From Solobacterium sp. UBA1789 (lineage in GTDB: Bacteria; Bacillota_I; Bacilli_A; Erysipelotrichales; Erysipelotrichaceae), in NCBI GenBank assembly GCA_002314515.1, contig DCGB01000096.1, positions 8,213 to 13,413 of the forward strand: 5,201 bases of DNA. The letters run 5' to 3'. A program made the translations under genes and the position numbers. The notes under the pieces were generated by a model. It was given only the letters and a program-made list of their open reading frames with translations. It searched no databases and was not told the origin of the DNA. Every line of letters begins with the position of its first letter. The first letter of the stretch is position 1. Below, in pieces: positions 1 through 5,201 of this stretch.

Positions 1-593
1 GCCATAAATTTTTCATCAGGTGAGAAATTAGGTGTCATAATACCATTTCGGCGAATGCCAATAACATTGACCTGATATCTGCTTCTAAGCTGCAGCTCCA
101 TCAGGGTTTTATCAAACCATTCTTTCGGCACCAGCATTTCAAAAATTGAATACTTATCATCGATATCAAAGACTTCAATAATATTGCCGGCTGCCAGTTT
201 TTTTGCCATCTGTTTTGCCGCATCTTTTTCCGGAGAAACCGTCTTATCAGCTCCAATCTTTTCCAGAATATCAGCATTTCGGCGATTCTTGGCTTTGACA
301 ATGACTTCTTTAACACCCAGTTCTTTTAGATTGAGCGTACCAAGAATTGAATCTTCCAGGCGGGAACCTGTGGTAATGATGCCAATATCGCAATCTCCAA
401 CTCCGGCATTTCGCAACTGTTCAATATCAGTAAAATCCAGACATAAAACATTGGAAATTTCACTGGCCATTCTTTCAACATTGGCCAGATCTTCATCAAT
501 CGCAATGACATCAAAGCCATAATTATAGAGGTCTCTTGCTAAAGTAGAACCAAAGATTCCCAGACCTAACACAACAAATTTTTTCTTTTCCAT
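1..593 (-). CDS. ktrA: Ktr K+ uptake system regulatory subunit KtrA (single RCK domain), 3' end cut by window edge
   Basis: Read from the ATG at 593-591, the frame stays open to the left edge and gives 197 residues with no stop. KtrA proteins are about 220 residues, so roughly the last 20-25 are missing. The RCK_N Rossmann fold begins MEKKKFVVLGLGIFG, with the nucleotide loop G10-x-G12-x-x-G15 and an acidic residue, D33, at the end of strand 2 that would contact a ribose. The stretch KIGADKTVSPEKD (112-124) matches the KtrA crossover region; E122 aligns with the glutamate of Bacillus subtilis KtrA reported to bind cations at the dimer interface. RCK_C starts near residue 140 and is incomplete. 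By family knowledge, KtrA forms a cytosolic octameric ring that gates KtrB in response to ATP/ADP, and its RCK_C domain can bind cyclic di-AMP. The start lies 4 bases after the ktrB stop, which supports cotranscription and KtrB as partner. No signal peptide or membrane segment is seen. Confidence 0.93.
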   Translation of the reverse strand, partial: MEKKKFVVLGLGIFGSTLARDLYNYGFDVIAIDEDLANVERMASEISNVLCLDFTDIEQLRNAGVGDCDIGIITTGSRLEDSILGTLNLKELGVKEVIVKAKNRRNADILEKIGADKTVSPEKDAAKQMAKKLAAGNIIEVFDIDDKYSIFEMLVPKEWFDKTLMELQLRSRYQVNVIGIRRNGIMTPNFSPDEKFM

Positions 594-597
594 TTTT

Positions 598-1965
598 TTA
601 CCCCAGAAGTATCTCAGTTTTTGGATACTTTATTTCATTTGTATCATCCTTATTGGTTTTTAATAATAAGGCAATTGTAACCGGGCCCAAACGGCCCACA
701 AACATCATAATTATGATAATCAGCTTTGATAATACTGATAATCTGGCTGTAATGCCCACTGATAGACCAACCGTGCCTAGGGCACTGACTACCTCAAACA
801 GTAAGTCGAGACTATCAATATCATATTCGATTGAAACCAGAGCTATCATTGAGATAATTATCGTAACAATATATAACAGCATAATAGTCAAAGCCTTAGA
901 AAGACTGCGCTTTGGGACATGGTGATTAAAAATATGAAAATTAGTACTTCCTCTCAATTCGTGATAAGCTGCCAGAAGCAGAACAAAAAAGGTCGTTGTC
1001 TTCATACCACCACCGGTTCCACCAGGAGAAGCACCTACCAGCATATAAATACACATGATAATTTTACTGGCTGAATTCAAAGCACTATAATCAATACTGG
1101 AAAAACCTGCGGTTCTCAAAGTTACCGAATTAAAGAAAGCCAAAAGCAGTTTATCAAAGAAAGTATGATCTTTTAAAACACCATTCCATTCACTGATAAG
1201 TATCAGAAACATGCCACTGAATATTAAAACTGTAGTCATTAAAACAACAATACGGGTATTGACACTCAAACGATCAAAAAGCGAATATCTTGCTTTCAGT
1301 TTTCTTTTCTTTTTTAAATTGTCATAAAAATCAAACCAGACGGCAAAACCCAGACCGCCAAAAATAATCAGCATGGCAATTACCAGGTTTATCAGAATAT
1401 TACTCTGATAATTCAATAAAGAAGAACTGCCCAAAATATCAATACCGGCATTACAGAAAGCCGAAACACTTAGAAACAGTGACTGAAAGATACTGTAGAT
1501 TGAACCATCATACAATTGTGTTAACAGCAACAAAAAACCTGCTGTTTCAAAAGTAAGGGTGTATTTAAATATCGCGATGATATATTTGCCAATATCGGCA
1601 AAGTTCTCCTTATTTAAAGCTTCCTTTAACATATCACGGCGCGAAAATTCCAGTTTATTGCCAAACATCATCATAATCACGGCAACAAAACTCATTAGGC
1701 CTAAACCACCAACCTGTATCATTACCAGAACAACAATCTGGCCAAATAAGGACAAATCAGCAGCACAGATTGTCATTAAACCGGTAACGCAGGTTGAAGT
1801 AGTTGCCGTAAATAAGGCATCAAGAAAAGTCATAGTCATATTCTTATGACTTATGGGCAAAAGTAATAAGATAGTACCAATAAGGATTATCAATAAAAAA
1901 GATAAGACCAGAATCAGACTGGGATTATATCTCTTGCGGTTTTTTTCCTTATTAAAAATATTCAC
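598..1965 (-). CDS. ktrB: Ktr K+ uptake system translocating subunit KtrB (TrkH/KtrB family)
   Basis: This 455-residue integral membrane protein is the usual length for KtrB. Four M1-P-M2 repeats can be read, each with a selectivity-filter glycine: VTGL (G62), NAG (G174), RTAGF (G287) and TVGLS (G400). The third repeat carries the glycine-rich intramembrane gating loop GASPGGTGGGMK at 311-322. The last M2 helix has the conserved arginine in GRLGP (R425). The C-terminus KYPKTEILLG has the KtrB-type ending that packs at the dimer interface. TrkH's extra N-terminal hairpin is absent: the first helix begins near residue 14 after a basic leader. By family knowledge it is a membrane homodimer that takes up K+ (Na+-dependent in several species) under control of the KtrA ring, encoded just downstream. 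The only usable start is GTG at 1965-1963. No in-frame ATG lies between it and the upstream stop at 1990-1992, and the next Met (43) would delete the first helix. No good SD precedes the GTG. A Na+-ATPase-linked NtpJ-type homologue is the close alternative name. Confidence 0.94.
   Translation of the reverse strand: MNIFNKEKNRKRYNPSLILVLSFLLIILIGTILLLLPISHKNMTMTFLDALFTATTSTCVTGLMTICAADLSLFGQIVVLVMIQVGGLGLMSFVAVIMMMFGNKLEFSRRDMLKEALNKENFADIGKYIIAIFKYTLTFETAGFLLLLTQLYDGSIYSIFQSLFLSVSAFCNAGIDILGSSSLLNYQSNILINLVIAMLIIFGGLGFAVWFDFYDNLKKKRKLKARYSLFDRLSVNTRIVVLMTTVLIFSGMFLILISEWNGVLKDHTFFDKLLLAFFNSVTLRTAGFSSIDYSALNSASKIIMCIYMLVGASPGGTGGGMKTTTFFVLLLAAYHELRGSTNFHIFNHHVPKRSLSKALTIMLLYIVTIIISMIALVSIEYDIDSLDLLFEVVSALGTVGLSVGITARLSVLSKLIIIIMMFVGRLGPVTIALLLKTNKDDTNEIKYPKTEILLG
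601..604 (-). promoter_or_regulatory. Weak Shine-Dalgarno-like site of ktrA, inside the end of ktrB
   Basis: GGGG on the minus strand is part of the last ktrB codons (CTG GGG TAA) and lies 7 bases before the ktrA ATG at 593. It is a poorer match than the GGAG sites of trkA and trkH. With only 4 bases between stop and start, reinitiation by ribosomes leaving ktrB is likely to help. Confidence 0.4.
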
Positions 1966-1996
1966 AAAAACATTATGATATTTTCTTTTTTATTAT

Positions 1997-3433
1997 TCAA
2001 GTTCGATCAGAATCGCGATAGGCAGCCGGATGGAAGAGCACCAGCATTGGAATCAGTTCCAGACGACCTGCCAGCATATCAAAAATCAGTACAACTTTTG
2101 ACAGAGCACCAAACATCATAAAATTAGATGTCGGTCCAACCATATCAATACCAGGACCAATATTATTTAAAGTTGCAGCTACAGCAGAGAAAGTGGTGCC
2201 AAAACTGAAATTATCAAGACTGACAATCAATAGAGAAGCCAAAAAGATAAAAAGATAGATACAGATATAGGAACGAATGGAATAAAGTGTATCCTTGGAT
2301 ACTGCCTTGCCCTCAAATCGAATACGCTTAATATGATGAGGTCGCATATAGGTCGAAACGCAGCTATAGGCATCTTTGGCCATAATAACGATTCTGGAAA
2401 CCTTTAAACCACCACCTGTTGAACCAGCACAGGCACCAATAAACATTAGAATGATCAGAATGGTCTTAGAGAACATTGGCCACAGGTCAAAGTCAACGGT
2501 CGCAAAGCCCGTTGTCGTTATAATTGAAGATACCTGGAAAAAGGCATCACGGAAAGAGGCAACACTGGTAAAAATATTGATGCCAATAAACAAAGTGGCA
2601 ATACCAACAATAATCAGATACCAGCGGGCTTCTTCTGACTTCATGGCATCCTTGATTTTATGGGAAATAGCCAGAAAATAGACATTAAAATTGACACCGA
2701 AGACCAGCATAAAGATAGCAACGATCATTTGAATAGCCGGAGAATAGCCGGCAATTGAGTCATTCCTGATTCCAAAGCCACCAGTTCCTGCGGTACCAAA
2801 AGAAGTACAGACAGCATCAAATACCGACATACCATGACCAATCAGCAATAAAATTTCAACAACAGTAATACCTGCATAGATAATATAGAGGATTTTAGCT
2901 GATGAAGATACTTTGGAAACCAGCTTGGAAACTTCTGGCCCTGGGCTTTCAGCCTTCATTATATGCATGGCATGGCCACCAGCGCCCGGTAGAATTGCCA
3001 GCATAAAAACCAGAATTCCCATGCCACCAACCCAATGTGTCAGACAGCGCCAGAAATTTGTGGTATAGCTAAGTCCTTCAACATTTGGACATATGGTTGA
3101 TCCGGTCGTCGTAAAACCAGATACGATTTCAAATATTGCATCCAGATAGCTTGGAATTTCACCACTGAGATATAGTGGAATAGCGCCAATCAGCGAAATC
3201 ACTATCCAGCTGATAGCAACAATCATAAAACCCTCGCGGGCATAAAAAACACTGTTCTTGGGCTTAAATAAATAAGACAATAGGCCAAGAATCAGAGAAA
3301 TGATGCCAGTAATCAGATAAATGATACCGACCTTTTCCTGATAAATCAGGGCAACCAGACTACATAGTAATAACAAAAAACCTTCAATGGCAATAATAAT
3401 GCCCAGGGCATAGCGAATAAATGAGCGATTCAT
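1997..3433 (-). CDS. trkH: Trk K+ uptake system translocating subunit TrkH
   Basis: This 478-residue polytopic membrane protein is the normal length for TrkH. An N-terminal helix pair (about 9-30 and 36-55), typical of TrkH and absent from KtrB, precedes four M1-P-M2 repeats. The filter segments are TTTGS (G111), GTGGFG (G218/G219), TTTGF (G309) and NNIGPG (G426). The gating loop in the middle of the third M2 is GACAGSTGGGLK (334-345), and the fourth M2 has the conserved arginine in AGRLE (R457). By family knowledge, a TrkH dimer forms the K+-selective permeation path in the cytoplasmic membrane, opened by nucleotide-dependent changes in a TrkA ring. Its partner is almost certainly the TrkA encoded immediately upstream: only 3 bases separate the trkA stop from this ATG, and the SD lies inside the last trkA codons. 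Filter and loop residues look intact, so it is predicted functional. The downstream gene, ktrB, encodes a distant relative, not a copy. Confidence 0.95.
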   Translation of the reverse strand: MNRSFIRYALGIIIAIEGFLLLLCSLVALIYQEKVGIIYLITGIISLILGLLSYLFKPKNSVFYAREGFMIVAISWIVISLIGAIPLYLSGEIPSYLDAIFEIVSGFTTTGSTICPNVEGLSYTTNFWRCLTHWVGGMGILVFMLAILPGAGGHAMHIMKAESPGPEVSKLVSKVSSSAKILYIIYAGITVVEILLLIGHGMSVFDAVCTSFGTAGTGGFGIRNDSIAGYSPAIQMIVAIFMLVFGVNFNVYFLAISHKIKDAMKSEEARWYLIIVGIATLFIGINIFTSVASFRDAFFQVSSIITTTGFATVDFDLWPMFSKTILIILMFIGACAGSTGGGLKVSRIVIMAKDAYSCVSTYMRPHHIKRIRFEGKAVSKDTLYSIRSYICIYLFIFLASLLIVSLDNFSFGTTFSAVAATLNNIGPGIDMVGPTSNFMMFGALSKVVLIFDMLAGRLELIPMLVLFHPAAYRDSDRT

Positions 3434-3436
3434 AAA

Positions 3437-4786
3437 TTACTCCAGAATCTCCGTAATATCACTGATACCACCATGAGTAGTAACGATAATGACATAGTCA
3501 CCGATTTCAATACTATTCTTGCCGGTTGGCGTAATCAGACGTCCATTTCGAAGAATACTGCAGACCAGCAGATTATCTTTCAGTTTCATATTTTCAAACG
3601 GAATGCCAACAGCAGCCGTTTTTTCTTTAATGATAAAAGACATGGCCTCCGCCTGATTATCAAGAATCTGATACAGGGTTTCAACATTATTACCACTGGC
3701 ATTATTTAAAGCACGGACAAACTGAATGATGCGATCAGCTGTAACATGTTTTGGATAAACAAGGGAACCGGCTTCATCATTTTTGATGACACTGTCATAT
3801 GTATAACGATTAACTTTGGTAACAACTTTAGCCCTGGTGTTGGCTTTGGCAAACATCGAAAGCAGAATATTTTCTTCATCAATATTGGTCAATGAAACAA
3901 AGCTATCGGTCTTCATTAAACCTTCTTCCATTAAGACATCCGGGTCTGTACCATCCCCACAGATAATAGTGGCCTTTGGCAAAAGATCAGCCAGTTCTTC
4001 ACAGCGTTCTTTCTTATATTCAACAATCGTGACATCAATACCATCTTCAATCAGAATACGCGCCAGATTATAGGCCAAAGTTGACCCGCCAACAATCAGA
4101 CAGCTTCTAATCGGATTAGGCAAAAGATTGATGGTCTTAAAGAAACGGGTGGCATTAAGTGGCGAAGAAACAATAGTGATCTTATCACCAGCTTTAATAA
4201 CACTATTACCATTTGGAATAATGACTTCATCTTTTCTTTCAATTCCAACAAAAAGAACCTTGTCATGTAGTTTAATATCGCGGATGGCCTTATCGCAGAA
4301 TAAAGGATTATCCGGCATAACAAAGCTCATCAGCTGAACACGACCGCGGGCAAAAAAATCAACTTTGATAGCTGATGGAAAAGATAATATGGAAGCAATT
4401 TCTCTGGCAGCTGCCAGCTCGGGATTAATGATCATTGCCAGACCGAGTTCATCACGAATGAAATTGAGTTCTTCATAATAGATAGGATTACGAACACGGG
4501 CAATAGTCTGACAGTTACTGGCCTTACGGGCAAACATACAACATAACATATTCAGCTCATCACTATCAGTTACAGCCAAAAGAATTTCAGCTTCTTCAAT
4601 GCCTGCTTCCTTTAGTGTTGAATATGATGCGCCATTGCCAACAACGCCCATGACATCTAAAGAAACCGATAGATCTTCAACGACCTCACGACTCTTATCT
4701 ATCAAAACGATATCGTGGCCTTCTTTAACCATGACTTCAGCAATATTTCTTCCGACTTTGCCACAACCTACTACAACTATTTTCAT
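3437..4786 (-). CDS. trkA: Trk K+ uptake system regulatory subunit TrkA (two RCK domains)
   Basis: This 449-residue soluble protein has the standard full TrkA length and consists of two tandem RCK units. RCK_N1 (about 1-120) opens with G7-C-G9-K-V-G12 and has D30 at the end of strand 2, the classic NAD(H)-binding pattern, followed by GNGAS at 50-54. RCK_C1 spans about 138-220. RCK_N2 begins near 227 with IVGGSTLA (231-238) and has E256 at the strand-2 end and GDGTD at 277-281; RCK_C2 runs from about 365 to the end. The second glycine loop is degenerate: S235 replaces the central glycine and A238 the last. By family knowledge, four TrkA copies form a cytosolic ring under a TrkH dimer and regulate conduction through NAD(H) and ATP/ADP binding. 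The ATG start is supported by GGAG 8 bases upstream and by the Rossmann strand beginning at residue 2. It is the first K+ gene of the cluster, lying 58 bases after the methyltransferase gene and 3 bases before trkH. Confidence 0.95.
   Translation of the reverse strand: MKIVVVGCGKVGRNIAEVMVKEGHDIVLIDKSREVVEDLSVSLDVMGVVGNGASYSTLKEAGIEEAEILLAVTDSDELNMLCCMFARKASNCQTIARVRNPIYYEELNFIRDELGLAMIINPELAAAREIASILSFPSAIKVDFFARGRVQLMSFVMPDNPLFCDKAIRDIKLHDKVLFVGIERKDEVIIPNGNSVIKAGDKITIVSSPLNATRFFKTINLLPNPIRSCLIVGGSTLAYNLARILIEDGIDVTIVEYKKERCEELADLLPKATIICGDGTDPDVLMEEGLMKTDSFVSLTNIDEENILLSMFAKANTRAKVVTKVNRYTYDSVIKNDEAGSLVYPKHVTADRIIQFVRALNNASGNNVETLYQILDNQAEAMSFIIKEKTAAVGIPFENMKLKDNLLVCSILRNGRLITPTGKNSIEIGDYVIIVTTHGGISDITEILE
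3440..3443 (-). promoter_or_regulatory. Shine-Dalgarno site of trkH, inside the end of trkA
   Basis: GGAG on the minus strand overlaps the last sense codons of trkA (CTG GAG TAA) and lies 6 bases before the trkH ATG at 3433. A ribosome finishing trkA would be positioned to start trkH, which suggests translational coupling of the regulator and its pore. Confidence 0.75.
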
Positions 4787-4794
4787 ACCCCTGT

Positions 4795-4798
4795 CTCC
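4795..4798 (-). promoter_or_regulatory. Shine-Dalgarno site of trkA
   Basis: GGAG on the minus strand lies 8 bases before the ATG at 4786. This spacing is ideal and fixes the start of trkA. Confidence 0.75.
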
Positions 4799-4807
4799 AA
4801 CACCTTA

Positions 4808-4836
4808 ACTTTAACCTTTTATTGATTTTTCTTCAA
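4808..4836 (-). promoter_or_regulatory. Possible sigma-A promoter upstream of trkA
   Basis: On the minus strand, TTGAAG (4836-4831) matches the -35 consensus TTGACA at 4 of 6 positions. TAAAGT (4813-4808) matches TATAAT at 4 of 6. They are separated by an optimal 17 bases of A-rich DNA. Transcription would begin about 20 bases before the trkA ATG and include its GGAG. The site lies wholly within the 58-base spacer and would let the K+ genes be transcribed independently of the methyltransferase. In AT-rich DNA a match of this quality can arise by chance, so this is a prediction from spacing and position only. Confidence 0.35.
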
Positions 4837-4844
4837 ATGTTTCA

Positions 4845-5201
4845 TTAATGATGATTATTCTTACATAACTGCCACAAGGCAATACCGCTGGCAGAGGCCA
4901 CATTTAGCGAATCCACTTCTTTATTCATGTTGATTTTTACGATATAATCACTCTTTTTCAAAGTTTCTTCACTCAAACCATAGCCCTCTGATCCCATAAT
5001 AATCGCCAGTTTTTCTTCTTTATTTAATCTTTCATCATCAATATCGACAGAATTATCTTTTAAGGCAAAGGCAACTGTCTTAAAACCCAGTTCATGTAAA
5101 ATATCCATATAAGTATTTTTATCAACCCTAGCCCATTTGGCACCAAAGACATTGCCCATTGACACTCTGATAGAACGCCGATACAAAGGATCGCAGGCAT
5201 C
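4845..5201 (-). CDS. SpoU/TrmH-family RNA 2'-O-ribose methyltransferase, C-terminal part, 5' end cut by window edge
   Basis: The last 118 residues are visible; the frame is still open at the right edge, so the start lies outside the window. Family members are usually about 250-270 residues, so over half is missing, including the RNA-binding N-terminal domain and SPOUT motif 1. What remains is the trefoil-knot C-terminal half. It has DACDP followed by RVSMGNVFG, the usual segment before the substrate lobe; motif 2 as IIMGSEGYGLSEE (GSEGYG at 4994-4977); and motif 3 as VDSLNVASASGIALW (SLNV at 4910-4899). Motifs 2 and 3 form the S-adenosylmethionine-binding knot. Proteins of this type methylate the 2'-O of ribose in rRNA or tRNA in the cytosol. 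The exact target (an RlmB/TsnR-like enzyme, for example) cannot be told from this fragment, so no symbol is given. Conserved motif residues are intact. From memory, SpoU genes sit next to trkA/trkH in some Clostridia, so the neighbourhood is ordinary and need not imply a shared function. Confidence 0.9.
   Translation of the reverse strand, partial: DACDPLYRRSIRVSMGNVFGAKWARVDKNTYMDILHELGFKTVAFALKDNSVDIDDERLNKEEKLAIIMGSEGYGLSEETLKKSDYIVKINMNKEVDSLNVASASGIALWQLCKNNHH

Noticed and set aside
326..520. Same-strand minus frame of 64 codons inside ktrA, and similar ones at 101-316 and 4096-4323
   Set aside because: These are out-of-frame readings within strongly supported KtrA and TrkA coding sequence. 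They are not evidence of frameshifts, because the real frames are continuous.
184..522. Plus-strand open frame of 112 codons opposite ktrA
   Set aside because: It is a shadow of the clearly recognisable KtrA frame, with no family resemblance. The other plus-strand frames (653-925, 1559-1849, 2376-2681, 3473-3709, 3816-4073, 4128-4337, 4599-4808) are rejected for the same reason.
1967..1984. Inverted repeat before ktrB as a terminator or attenuator
   Set aside because: The stem is 7 pairs of A-U plus one G-U with a 4-base loop. That is too weak to act as an intrinsic terminator, and the following T run is short and leads straight into the GTG.
598..3433. trkH and ktrB as a tandem duplication
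   Set aside because: They share only the family-wide filter and gating-loop pattern. N-terminal topology, loop sequences and C-termini differ, as expected for two old subfamilies.
4787..4844. Cyclic di-AMP (ydaO-type) riboswitch before trkA
   Set aside because: Such riboswitches need well over 100 bases. The gap is 58 bases, with no GC-rich stems and no terminator.
5184..5186. TTG codon that could be taken as the start of a 113-residue methyltransferase
   Set aside because: The frame continues upstream to the window edge with family-like sequence (DACDP before the codon), and motif 1 of the SPOUT fold would be missing. The gene is cut by the edge and does not start here.

Overview
The window is AT-leaning (about 40% G+C by eye) and densely coded, with every supported gene on the minus strand. 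Short spacers, Shine-Dalgarno (SD) sites of the GGAG type, and the mix of Firmicutes-type KtrB/KtrA with a Clostridia/Erysipelotrichia-like TrkA/TrkH suggest a low-GC Gram-positive bacterium (Bacillota). The genus cannot be fixed from this stretch.

Layout in transcription order (right to left): (1) the C-terminal part of a SpoU/TrmH-family 2'-O-ribose RNA methyltransferase, cut by the right edge; (2) a 58-base spacer with a possible sigma-A promoter; (3) a full-length TrkA with two RCK domains; (4) TrkH, 3 bases later, a K+ channel-like translocating subunit; (5) after 31 bases, a KtrB translocating subunit that starts with GTG; (6) 4 bases later, a single-RCK KtrA regulator, cut by the left edge about 20-25 residues before its expected end.

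The four K+ genes form two complete pore-plus-gate pairs, trkA-trkH and ktrB-ktrA, in one apparent operon. By family knowledge, each pore is a dimeric superfamily K+ transporter (SKT) protein with four M1-P-M2 repeats. Each pore sits on a cytosolic ring of RCK domains that reads nucleotides (ATP/ADP, NAD(H)) and, in some systems, cyclic di-AMP. The two pores are clearly different subfamilies: TrkH has an extra N-terminal hairpin and KtrB does not. The pair is therefore not a recent duplication.

No RNA genes, mobile elements, repeats or CRISPR arrays are visible. No spacer is longer than 58 bases. The window looks like ordinary core ion-homeostasis DNA. Its most notable point is that Trk-type and Ktr-type systems are encoded back to back. 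I found no evidence of an undescribed system.
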